Assembly (NCBI GenBank): GCA_033557465.1
Contig: CM066031.1
Coordinates: 1,670,904,800-1,670,968,799 of the forward strand
Length of the DNA stretch: 64,000 nt
Direction: 5' to 3'
Source of the DNA: Ichthyophis bannanicus
Lineage: Eukaryota; Chordata; Amphibia; Gymnophiona; Ichthyophiidae
Shown here: positions 51,992 to 60,608 of the stretch, one piece after another
Layout: each line of letters begins with the position of its first letter
How positions within the stretch are numbered: the stretch's first letter is position 1
The notes under the pieces: model-generated
Database searches by the model: none
The model's input: only the letters and a program-made list of their open reading frames with translations
What the model was told of the DNA's origin: nothing
Position numbers and translations under genes: made by a program

Positions 51992-52709
51992 CTAGTTTAA
52001 AGCCCTCTTCATTAGATTAGCCAGTCTACTACTGAAGACGCGTTGACCTTTCTTGGACAGATCGATGCCATCTCTGCTCTGCAACCCTTGGAACAGCATC
52101 CCATGGTCTAGGAAACCAAAACGCTCTCGATGACACCATCGACGCGGCCATGCATTCATCTCCAGGATGCTAGCCTCTCTGTCTTGGCCTTTACCCTCAA
52201 CAGGGAGGATTGAAGAGAACACCACCTGTGCACCTAACTGCTTCACCCTCTGTCCCAGAGCCATGAAGTCAGAGGGATACCTGGCAATATCATTTGTTCC
52301 GACATGGATTAGCAACATTGGGTAATAGTCGGTGGGCTTGATGAGTCTCGGCAAACTCTCCATAACATTTTGGATTTTGGCACCAGGCAGACAGCGTACC
52401 TCCCTGGACATCGTCTGGTCGGCAGATGGACGCCTCAGTACCCCTCAGAAGAGAGTCACCAACCACCACTACCCTTCGCTTCCTTGTGGTCACTGATTCT
52501 GCAACTTTGGGGTACTTGAGCTCTGGTTCTTCCCTTTCCAGGGATGCTTTCACCTCCTCCACTTCCAGGGCTGCATAATGGTTCTCCAATTCAAGGGCTG
52601 GAGAAGTTGGATTGGTGATTCTGCAGGCCTTGGTGACTTGTGTCCAACCTTCATCATTCTGTTGGCACCCATCTTCTCCTTTGCTGGAGAGCTTGGTTGC
52701 TGCAAGAAG
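51992..52709 (-). pseudogene. CR1b ORF1 with GDSL-type esterase domain
   Basis: Two frames joined by a frameshift near 52,400. The upstream frame has VVVVGDSLLRGTE (nucleophile block); the downstream one has LLIHVGTNDIARYP (GxND block) and RDGIDLSKKGQRVF (the block that normally carries the catalytic Asp and His). Esterase domains in ORF1 are known in CR1-type LINEs. Here the expected His of DGxHLS is Asp (GAT), so the triad is incomplete. The 5' end is truncated: no PHD-like part is visible. Confidence 0.8.
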
Positions 52710-52715
52710 CATGTA

Positions 52716-53530
52716 TTGTGGTTTATCGGTGGTTCAGGAGTGGGGGGGGGAGGGTGTTGGTTATGCTTTTGTTTTTTAGCTTGGTTGCAAAGTAGTCAGC
52801 GAGTGTTTGAGGTTTTATGTCAGCGATATCTAATTCATTTTCATTGGTTTTGGTTAGAGATCTAACAATGGCGAAAAGCTTTCTTGGTCGGTTGATTGCA
52901 CGGTTTAGGATCCTTGTGTGGTAGTCTCTTTTAGCTACGTTGATTGCATTTTTATAGATGTTGAGCATGGTAAGATATAGTTGTTTTCTTTCTTGTGTTT
53001 TGGTTGATCTCCGTCTTTTTTCTAAGTTTCTCAGTTGTTTTTTTAATTTAGTGAGCTCAAGGGTGTACCATTTTTCAGATTTTCTGGGTGGGTGTTTAGT
53101 GGGCTTGCTAGGGGGGCTGCTGCTGCTTGTATGACCTTGTTCCAGGTGTCAAGTGCTGTGTTTGGGTCGGAGGAGTCCATCATAAGATGAGGTAATGTGC
53201 TTTCTATAAATGTTTCTTTGTGGAAGTGTGTGAAACGCTTTGTTAGGGGCGTTTCAGTTGGTGTGTTGGCAATGGGGGTATCCAGTGGGATCTGGAGGGT
53301 TACTAGGTGGTGGTCTGACCATGAGACTTCTAGGATAGAGGGTGCGGTGGCTCTAGGGTGGTTTGCAGTCAAAGAGGAGAGAAAGACAAGTTCTAGGGAG
53401 TTTCCTTTTTTGTGGGTGGGTTGGTTTTATGATCTGATGGTACCCCATGTCAGCCATTGCATCAAGGAAGGATGTGGAGTGTGAGTAGTGAAGTGATGGT
53501 AGGTGAGATCTCCCAGATTACCCTTTTAAA
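52716..53530 (-). pseudogene. L2b ORF2, endonuclease end and linker
   Basis: Reads LTYHHFTTHTPHPSLMQWLT, then LELVFLSSLTANHPR, SWSDHHLVTLQIPLDTP (Asp-His of the endonuclease), and the linker RDYHTRILNRAINRPRKLFA, LADYFATKLKNKSI, ending at LPPPLLNHR at about 52,723. The RT continues left of CR1b at 43,138. 5'-truncated. Confidence 0.75.
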
Positions 53531-53649
53531 CGCCCCACTTTACTCAGTAGAACCAATGCCATTCCACCTGTGTATTTAACTCATTCGATGTCATGGTGTC
53601 CCACCTAAAAATATATTATTGTTTCCGGCGACATAATCGTCGCTGGGTG

Positions 53650-53905
53650 TTTTTGTAAGTTTGGGCTGAGATGGTGAATGCTTTTTGAGAAAATTTAGGC
53701 TGCTATGTTTTATACTGTTGAAAGCTTATACAGCTGGATGCATGTAAGGATGTGTGATATTTTAGGTATGAAAATGAAGTTAGAGTATAGTGTGGAGTTT
53801 TGACACCTAGTAAAATAATCTAGACTGATAGGAGTAAAAAGTAGAGAAAGTAGACGTATAGCCTTTTAAGGTTGAACTTGTTTGTGATTTTGCAAGTTTT
53901 TGTAA
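53650..53905 (-). repeat. Unclassified dispersed repeat R1, shorter inverted copy
   Basis: Reverse complement of 36,345-36,566 plus 37,297-37,340, for example TTTAGGCTGCTATGTTTTAT and CAGCTGGATGCATGTA. Roughly 85-90 percent similar by eye. It lacks the 730-bp middle found in the other copy. Confidence 0.8.
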
Positions 53906-53959
53906 CTTTTTGTTTGATGATTTGTTTTAGTTTGTTAGTCTTCTTTCAGCATTAACAGC

Positions 53960-54487
53960 TAACACAGAACAAGAAAGAAAATGGGCAACGAATAGGCGAG
54001 GACCGTGCTTTACAGTTAATGTGGAGGTAGTTATTAGGTATCGGAATGGCGTGAGCCATACGGACCCTGGCCCCACCAAAACTTTGACAGCGAGCCGCGA
54101 CCTGCATTGAAGCTGCAACTGTGGCCTTCCCCTCCTGTTCTGTCCACAAGGGATCTTGTCTCCCTTGGACAGAAGAGAAGAGAGCAGCTGTGATCGTGGC
54201 CAAGACTCCCTCTGTCTGTGGGAGATCAGGTCCCCCTGGGCAGCACAGAAGGGGAAGACTGCTGTCGTAGCCTTAATGCAGGTTGTCTGCCCACAGGGGA
54301 TCCCATCTCCTGCGGGCAGAAGAGAAGGGAATGGCCACAATTGTGGCAAAGACATTTGTCTGTTTGTGGTGATCTGATATCCCGTGGTCAGACAGAAGAA
54401 ATCTTTGTTGCAATCACAGCCATTCCCTTCTCTTCTGCCCGCGGGAGATGGAATCCCAGTGGGCAGAACAGCCGGGGAAGGCTGTGG
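53960..54487. repeat. Tandem array of short hairpin-forming units
   Basis: Degenerate units built on GGATCxxxTCTCCxxxGGGCAG and GAAGAGAAGGGAATGGC occur near 54,130, 54,215, 54,290, 54,365 and 54,440. Individual units are imperfect palindromes (CTGCCCGCGGGAGATGG facing ATCCCAGTGGGCAG; CTGTCCACAAGGGAT facing CCCTTGGACAG). Frames on both strands are open because of this and show no recognisable product. Confidence 0.55.
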
Positions 54488-54625
54488 TAGATAGGGGAGG
54501 AGATAATGTGGAATTTGGGCCCTCTCCCCAAATAATATAGGCTTTCCGCTGCCCTTGGTTATCACACATTAATTGTTAATGCAATAGATAATATGATGCA
54601 GTTAGTAAGACTTAATCAGGTGGCA
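54488..54625 (+). repeat. Direct repeat left of DIRS E (first tandem copy, split)
   Basis: TAGATAGGGGAGGAGATAAT to CAGGTGGCA. The same unit recurs at 60,041-60,177. DIRS E sits inside the first of two tandem copies of a unit of about 176 bp. Confidence 0.88.
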
Positions 54626-54630
54626 ATCTC

Positions 54631-54785
54631 CAGGAACAAGCAGGAATGAGTCTTCACATATGGGTACGTCGGTACCGACGGAGTCTGCGCGGGAACGCTT
54701 CCCAGCGTCCAATCAAGAGCTTTTGGAAGCATCCCAGCACGCCTGCATGCTGCCTTCCTGCCTTTCCCAACTGCCTCTCCTCAGT
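54631..54785 (+). repeat. Left ITR of element E
   Basis: GGAACAAGCAGGAATGAGTC, GTACGTCGGTACCGACGGAG, CGCTTCCCAGCGTCCAATCA to CAACTGCCTCTCCTCAG. Inverse at 59,815-59,975 with about five mismatches by eye, so the arms are well preserved. Confidence 0.92.
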
Positions 54786-55005
54786 TTTCGTTTTTCCGCG
54801 GAGCCGGCAGGACGTCCTCCTGTCACCGCAGAAAATTCTTGTTTTTATTTTTTATTTTTCTTGTGGTCGCGGCTGTCTTCCCGACGCCACCGGTACCGCC
54901 GGTGTTTCTTTTCTTTTCTAGAAATATTTTTCCTTTTCCACGGGATATATTTTTTCCTCATAGTGTCCCACGGTCTCTTAGGCCTTTTAAGCCTCTTTTT
55001 CCTTC

Positions 55006-57291
55006 ATGGAACCGCCAGGCACTTTCTCTAAGAAATGTTCACTCTGTGGCAGTACAACTTTATTTTTAGACCCTCAAAGTCGGTGTCTAACCTGCTTGGG
55101 TCCTGACAACAGTTTGGTGAGAAGAGGTTTTCAACATCGAGATTCCCTCGATACACGGTTACCCTCCAACTTCGGGGCACCATCCCCTTCTTCTTCCACA
55201 CAAGATCAGGTAACCCACAAACAGTCTGTTAAGACTCGCCAGTCCTCGAGTGGTAGGTCTCATGCACAGCATGAAGACGGCTCCGGCCTTGCCCTCGAGG
55301 GCCCACTGGCTTCAAAACTCCGGCGGGAGTCTTCGGTCTCCAAAGCAAATAAGGGGTTTCAGGTTGTTCCTGGGGTTCACCCCTCACAGAACATACCTCA
55401 GCCGTGTCCGGTGGTGGCATCCGCTTCGAGTGGTACCGGTACCCCGGCATCGGCACTGGTGTTGGATGAAACACTCCTCACTAGGGATCGTCATCTGGCG
55501 TCCTCGGTACCTTCGGGACCGGTGGATACACCCCAGACTGACTTTCCATTATCGGTACCAGCACCGATACTACCACTGCCGTCGGTACCCTCCAGACGTG
55601 CATTGATAGACTCGCTTCCTTCGATGCCGAGTCTGGAATCGATCTCCAGTCTGGAGGACTGGGTACCGACTCGCCTTGGTACCGGCTCTCGACGGTACCG
55701 AAGGCTCAGTTCCGATGATTCAGATCCACAACTCTCGGTTCCTTTGAGGCCGATTGAGTTGCCACTGGTTGACCTTCCTTCACCGGTGTCAGACACGGTA
55801 CTGAAATCGGTACCGACGACCTCATTACCTTTGCAGTCGGTGCCTTCCATGCTTCGCTTATCAGGCTCTCTGCCCTCGATGCCGAGTTTGGAATCGATCT
55901 CTAGTCTAGAAGACTCGGTACAAATAGCTTTTGGTACCGACATCGATCGATACCGGTGCTTCGGTACCGAGGATACTGGCCGGATGGGTTCGGTCACCTC
56001 GGTACCGATTGAACTGTCACCGATGACTACTCAGATGTCTTTGTCAGACTCGACTCCAACATCGGTACCGGTATTGACATCGGTACCGATATCCACAGTA
56101 GCATCGTGGCCAACTCCTACCATGCTTTTTTCAACAGGATCGCTCCATTCTATACCAAGCTTGGAGTCGATACCTGGCATGGACAATGTGGTAAGGACGG
56201 TTGCTGCTCATGATACCCAGTACCAGCAACCATCCCTTAAGCATTCCACACTGCACTTTGCAAGATCTTCTATTCCTATATATTTGGATACCTCTGTGGA
56301 TGCTCAGGCTAGTTCTTCAAATCTAACCTGTCCAAGAGAGATTCCTGTTAGGGATCCCTCTTTTCAGAGTTTCCTCTGGGATATAGCAAGATCTCTTGCC
56401 ATTCCTATCCCAGGACATGATCCTGCACAAGGCTCTCTTTCTACCAAAGCAAAGGGGAACAAAATGCTTCCTTTGCATCATTCCTTGCAGGATCTCCTTC
56501 TAGGAATGTGGGAAACACCTTTCCGGGTACCCCCACCTCCCAGGGCAACTGATCTGTTATATCAGGTGTCCTCCTGTCCAGGGTTTCAAAAGACTCAACT
56601 TTCTCATCATTCCCTAGTAGTGGAATCAGCAACGAGGCGGGTAAAGAGTAAGAAAAAGCACTCTTCCTATCTGCCAGGTCGTGAGTCTAAAACACTAGAT
56701 GACTTTGGACGTCAAACCTTCCAGACATCTATGCTTTCTGCAAGAATTCTCTCATATATATTTTATATGAGTCTTTCTCTTGAGGAGGTCACAAAGCAAT
56801 TACATCTTTTGTCTTCTTTCCTTTCAGATTCCAGGAGTACAGACTATTCCTCACTGCTTAAGCATATCCAGAATATCTCTTGGTTTCTTTCTCGTGCTTC
56901 CCTAGACTCTTTTGAGTCTGTTAGCAGGACTTCTGCTATAGCTATAGGGGCACGACGTAGAGCCTGGCTCCAAGCTTCAGACTTGGACAAATGGGCACAA
57001 CAAAGGCTGGGACATACTCCTTGCACTGGAGAAAATCTTTTCAACAAGGAGTCTTTACGTCAGGTTACTCAGTTGTCCACTGATTTACCTGTTCCTAGGG
57101 GTTGTTCTACCCCTTCCTCTGTCCCAGTACGTAGGAAATGTCCTACCAAACATTCTTCCCACAGGAGAAGAAGGTTTTATTCATCACTTGCCCATCATAC
57201 AGATGTTCCCCAACAGGGAAAGCATCGTCCTGGTCTAAAGAATCCAACCTCTCACCAGGCTCAGCAAACCCAGCACCTGCAGGGTTTCTGA
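55006..57291 (+). CDS. DIRS E gag-like protein, intact
   Basis: A 761-codon ORF starting at ATG 55,006, the first in a suitable context after the leader. The N-terminal zinc-type pattern is CSLCG ... CLTCLGPDN (residues about 11-38). The middle is Ser/Pro/Val-rich with three degenerate copies, about 85-90 residues apart, of SLPSMPSLESISSLED (55,618; 55,869; 56,141). The C-terminal globular part has FQSFLWDIARSLAIPIP, GFQKTQLSHHSLVVESATRR, SRASLDSFESVSRTSAIAIG and RRAWLQASDLDKWA, matching D near 24,340-24,980. It likely binds and packages element RNA; this is inferred from gag position and zinc motif. No RT follows. Confidence 0.85.
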   Translation: MEPPGTFSKKCSLCGSTTLFLDPQSRCLTCLGPDNSLVRRGFQHRDSLDTRLPSNFGAPSPSSSTQDQVTHKQSVKTRQSSSGRSHAQHEDGSGLALEGPLASKLRRESSVSKANKGFQVVPGVHPSQNIPQPCPVVASASSGTGTPASALVLDETLLTRDRHLASSVPSGPVDTPQTDFPLSVPAPILPLPSVPSRRALIDSLPSMPSLESISSLEDWVPTRLGTGSRRYRRLSSDDSDPQLSVPLRPIELPLVDLPSPVSDTVLKSVPTTSLPLQSVPSMLRLSGSLPSMPSLESISSLEDSVQIAFGTDIDRYRCFGTEDTGRMGSVTSVPIELSPMTTQMSLSDSTPTSVPVLTSVPISTVASWPTPTMLFSTGSLHSIPSLESIPGMDNVVRTVAAHDTQYQQPSLKHSTLHFARSSIPIYLDTSVDAQASSSNLTCPREIPVRDPSFQSFLWDIARSLAIPIPGHDPAQGSLSTKAKGNKMLPLHHSLQDLLLGMWETPFRVPPPPRATDLLYQVSSCPGFQKTQLSHHSLVVESATRRVKSKKKHSSYLPGRESKTLDDFGRQTFQTSMLSARILSYIFYMSLSLEEVTKQLHLLSSFLSDSRSTDYSSLLKHIQNISWFLSRASLDSFESVSRTSAIAIGARRRAWLQASDLDKWAQQRLGHTPCTGENLFNKESLRQVTQLSTDLPVPRGCSTPSSVPVRRKCPTKHSSHRRRRFYSSLAHHTDVPQQGKHRPGLKNPTSHQAQQTQHLQGF

Positions 57292-59636
57292 TCATTCATC
57301 ATCAGATGCTTGTGACCCTTGGGGTTAGAATCTACAGTTGCTTCTTCTCAATAGAGGCAATCCACAGCTTTATTCTAACCCCTACACAGGGATCTCTTTC
57401 CAAAAGATATCCATTTTTTCTATATTTCTATGAGCTGTCAGGTTGTTCATGCCTATAAGTGACAGGTTTCTCCTCTTTGCCTGCTAGGGAAAGAGGTCTA
57501 ACCACTATCAGATGATAGTTCCTGTGCCAGCATGTATTTTTTCCTTTCTATAGACTTAGTACTTCGTAAGTCTTCTTCAGCTCCATTCTCTTCACCCTCT
57601 TACCAAGTTTTTCCTCTGTAAGAGTGGAATTACTTACTGGGAGGCTTTCTCTTCAGCCTCTCTAGTTTTCTCACTTTCCAGTGCGGAGTTTTCCTCTCTG
57701 AGTCACCTCCTCTGTTTTAATCTTGCTTTGGGGCAGCTTATTAGACATGTCCAAAGTTCCTACTCCTGTTCTGTCTGTTCTTTCTGTTTTTGAACAGTAA
57801 GATTCTTCTGCTGTCTTGCCAACAACTGCCCATCCAGGAGCTTTAATGTTTGGACCACTGGTTCTTATCCACAAACTACCAGATTGTCCTCCACTAACAT
57901 TCTATCTAGTCTTCGTAGTGGCTCCAAGTCAGTACTCCATCTCTCTTGGAGATTATCTCACTACAAGCTTTCTAGATTGTTTTTCTATTCTGCCATCTTC
58001 ATTTCCTGAGTTGGCAGCATAGTTGACTGAGATACTGGCTCTCTACCAGCCAGTTCCATGCTCTCTGCAATCTACAGAGAAGCTTTCCACTATGGGCCCT
58101 TGCTAGAGAGCATGGGTCTTTTTTTCTCCAACAGCTATCCTAGCTGGTTAGAAAAGGCTTTTCAGTCATGTCTCCCATGACTAGAAGGGTCCCCCTTCTT
58201 TTCTATCTCCTTTTTTGATATAAAGGACATAGGCCTTCTCTTACGTGAAGACTCAAGGAGTTGCCAGTTCCCTGCTTTGGTCCATAGTATTCTTAATCGG
58301 GGATATGCTCGTCCTCATGGTAAGAACGCATGATACCTTTGCCCTTAAGCAGGTCAACATGGTATCTCATCTCTAGGCGTCTTCTGTCTACTTACCATGC
58401 CAGAGTCCTGGAAGACTCGGGACTTCCTGGCTGCACATTGACATTGTCCTTGGTTTTTCATGTAACAATCCTGGTTCTTTTGCACTAACTAGCATTCTTG
58501 CAGATTATAACCAGGAGGAATAGATTCTCTATATGTCTTCTCAAGTAGGTTCCACCTCCTTGTTATTAGATGAATCTTTCCTCTCCACATAGCCTATGTG
58601 ATCACTGTACTGTAGGCATATCTCTGTCTGTTTACCTGCAGACACCCATATGTAAGCCTACATATCCATATTTTTTTTGTGTGTATTTTATGCCCTGCCA
58701 TATCTCACTATAGATATATTCTTATATGTCTATCTATCTATCTATCTATCTATCTATATCTATATCTATATGTATCTGTTGAGATATTTTCTTATAGATA
58801 GATATGTATCCATATACTTATCTATCTCCCTATCTATTCTCATATACCTATATGATTCTGACAGAGGGCTTTTACCCATACCTATGCTATCTAGCAGGTT
58901 TGGGGTTTTACACACACACCCACTCCTATGGTAGTCAACAATTTTTATACCATAACCTAACGGTTTAGGTACCTCTGAAGCTCTCCATAATCAATATCTC
59001 TCCTAGCTTATCCCAGTTAGGAGAGACAGTGTGGATCTTCAGTTAATCACAGGCTTTAACGCCTCCGGCATTTGTCCTCTCTTCTTGGGATACAAGGGGT
59101 CCCCATACCCTTTCTCCCCACAAGGACTATGCCTGTTTGTCCAAATCGGTTAGCCTTTCTCTTTTTGTTCCTAAGAGTGAGCCACGCTCCCACCAAAAGA
59201 GTTATGTTTTTGTCATAAACCCTTCCTCTGAAGGCCCACCGTTTTTTGTACTACCCCAGTTTTTCCTACTGGGGTTACCTATTCCTTTCAGGATTCTGAC
59301 CTCCACTATTTTTCCTACAGGTTTATTACCTCCACTTTACAGTGAGGTCCTCTTCAAGGTTCCTCTACTGGGTTCCCAGTAGATCCATGAACCTCCATAC
59401 TTCTGTGAAATCCTGTTAGGGGAGGTCTCTATTGCAATCTTCTGCAACATCATTGATGACAATCATCATCCACACATGGACTCCTTCTCTGCAGTGCTAT
59501 GCTAGGTTAGCTGTTCCACAGCATTTTTTCTTTCTTCAACTCCTACCCTCCATCCTCTGGATGCCTGGTGTTCTGGGAGATAGCATTTTCCAACCTATGA
59601 CATGCTGGGACTCCAGCCATCTCAGCTTGGGAGTCC
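57292..59636 (+). other. Region of element E without recognisable genes
   Basis: Where related elements carry RT, RNase H and YR, this 2.3-kb stretch has only short frames. No YLDD, RNase H or YR boxes are visible in any frame. It is T/C-rich, with a (TCTA)n microsatellite at about 58,728-58,775. It is either extremely decayed pol or replaced sequence. Confidence 0.6.
58728..58775. repeat. (TCTA)n microsatellite
   Basis: About seven uninterrupted CTAT units followed by TATCTA variants. Confidence 0.9.
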
Positions 59637-59736
59637 CCATATGTGAAGACTCATTCCTGCTTGTTCCTGGAGATAGCACAGTTACTTACCTGTAACAGGT
59701 GATCTCTGGGAACAGCAGGAATAATTCTTCACAACC
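59637..59736 (+). repeat. ICR of element E
   Basis: CCATATGTGAAGACTCATTC to CTGGAGAT is the reverse complement of the left end. AGCACAGTTACTTACCTGTA to AATTCTTCAC is the reverse complement of the right end. Only a few mismatches, so the copy is young. Confidence 0.92.
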
Positions 59737-59814
59737 CACCCACCTCCCCAGGAGTTGTATCTCTATCTATCTTTCCTTTCCTTTCTCTCTCTCTTTGTCT
59801 CAGCTTTAATACTT

Positions 59815-60001
59815 AACTGAGGAGAGGCAGTTGGGAAAGGCGGGAAGGCAGCACGCAGGCGTGCTGGGATGCTTCCAAAAACTCTTGATTGGACGCTGGG
59901 AAGCGTTCCCACGCAGACTCCGTCGGTACCGACGTACCCATATGTGAAGACTTATTCCTGCTGTTCCCAGAGATCACCTGTTACAGGTAAGTAACTGTGC
60001 T
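59815..60001 (+). repeat. Right ITR and right-end extension of element E
   Basis: Inverse of the left ITR, then CACCTGTTACAGGTAAGTAAC and CTGTGCT. The extension contains CAG/GTAAGT. Confidence 0.9.
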
Positions 60002-60216
60002 TTACATGCTTCATATTACCTACAGTGTGATGCACATGTGTAGACAGGGGAGGAGATAATGTGGAATTTGTTCCCCCTCCCCAAATAATATAGGCTTTCC
60101 GTTGCCCTTGGTTATCGCACATTAATTGTTAATGTAATAGATAATATGATGCAGTTAGTGAGACTTATTCAGGTGGTATTAAATGCTTCACATTGCCTGC
60201 AGTGCGATGCACATGT
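60002..60216 (+). repeat. Remainder of first and complete second tandem unit right of E
   Basis: 60,002-60,040 finishes the first unit (TTACATGCTTCATATTACCT). 60,041-60,216 is the uninterrupted second unit, with CAGGTGGTATTAAATGCTTC across the position where E is inserted in the first. Confidence 0.88.
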
Positions 60217-60598
60217 TAAAAATGTTTCTCCATTGAGGGCAAATATAGCAAAAGTGCTCATATATGTGTGAAGTCATTGACAGAGCCCCATGCAGACATC
60301 TCTACCAAGTCTTTCTGGAAACGTTTTATTAGAGTTGTGCATGCATGTGAGTTCCTGCCTGATGCCACCATGCCTCACCTCCTCAGTCTTCGTTTCTTTG
60401 GAGTTCCAAGGATGTGTACATATTTTTATTGTATTAGGAGACTTGTACATTATCTGTTTGCTGATAGTACGGCCAGAATGCAGTCGTTTTAATTTCCTGT
60501 CCAGTGAGTTTATTTAATTTATTTACTGTTAATTGTTTAATAACAGTGTGATCCTTGTATGATGATGAAGATCTTTTCTGCTGCTCTGATGTTCCTTG
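60217..60598. other. Unassigned sequence
   Basis: About 380 bp with short overlapping frames only. I see no repeat family or gene. Confidence 0.5.
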
Positions 60599-60608
60599 TA
60601 TATCTATT

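Larger units (their letters stand above)
43145..52709 (-). mobile_element. CR1 LINE (CR1b), nearly full length, split by L1b
   Basis: Minus strand, from ORF1 (to 52,709) to the tail at 43,145 (TAGAAACATAGAAACA repeat). L1b sits in the RT at 44,488-50,399. The 6-bp word CATGTA occurs at both flanks (43,139-43,144 and 52,710-52,715) and may be a target duplication. ORF1 carries an esterase-like domain and ORF2 the endonuclease and RT. Several frameshifts. Confidence 0.88.
41171..53530 (-). mobile_element. L2-like LINE (L2b), split by CR1b
   Basis: Minus strand. The 3' tail, AAACCGCCCC to (AATA)n, is at 41,171-41,240; ORF2 runs from there to 43,138. CR1b occupies 43,145-52,709 and the 5' part resumes at 52,716-53,530. 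The endonuclease end (SWSDHHLVTLQI) and linker (RDYHTRILNRAINRPRKLF) are in the right part; RT and C-terminus in the left part. 5'-truncated within the endonuclease. A small CR1 tail piece interrupts it at about 42,028-42,106. Confidence 0.8.
54626..60001 (+). mobile_element. DIRS-family element E with intact gag and no pol (gag-only)
   Basis: Long ITRs (54,631-54,785 and 59,815-59,975) and an ICR at 59,637-59,736. The ICR midpoint (TGGAGAT/AGCACAGTTAC) gives the exact ends ATCTCCAGG ... GTAACTGTGCT. The intact tandem copy at 60,041-60,216 serves as empty site and agrees, with no duplicated bases. Inside, a 761-codon gag is intact. Between 57,292 and 59,636 I find no RT, RNase H or YR motif. 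It would be mobilised, if at all, by proteins of D/F-like relatives. Confidence 0.88.

Noticed and set aside
41160..53525. CAGATTA at both ends of L2b as a target duplication
   Set aside because: The right-hand flank does not continue the interrupted L1a, so the 7-bp match is probably chance.
57292..59636. Decayed RT in element E
   Set aside because: I searched the frames by eye for YLDD, FGLAS, RNase H and YR boxes and found none convincing. A weak resemblance near 57,330-57,420 to the D region before RT is not enough to annotate.
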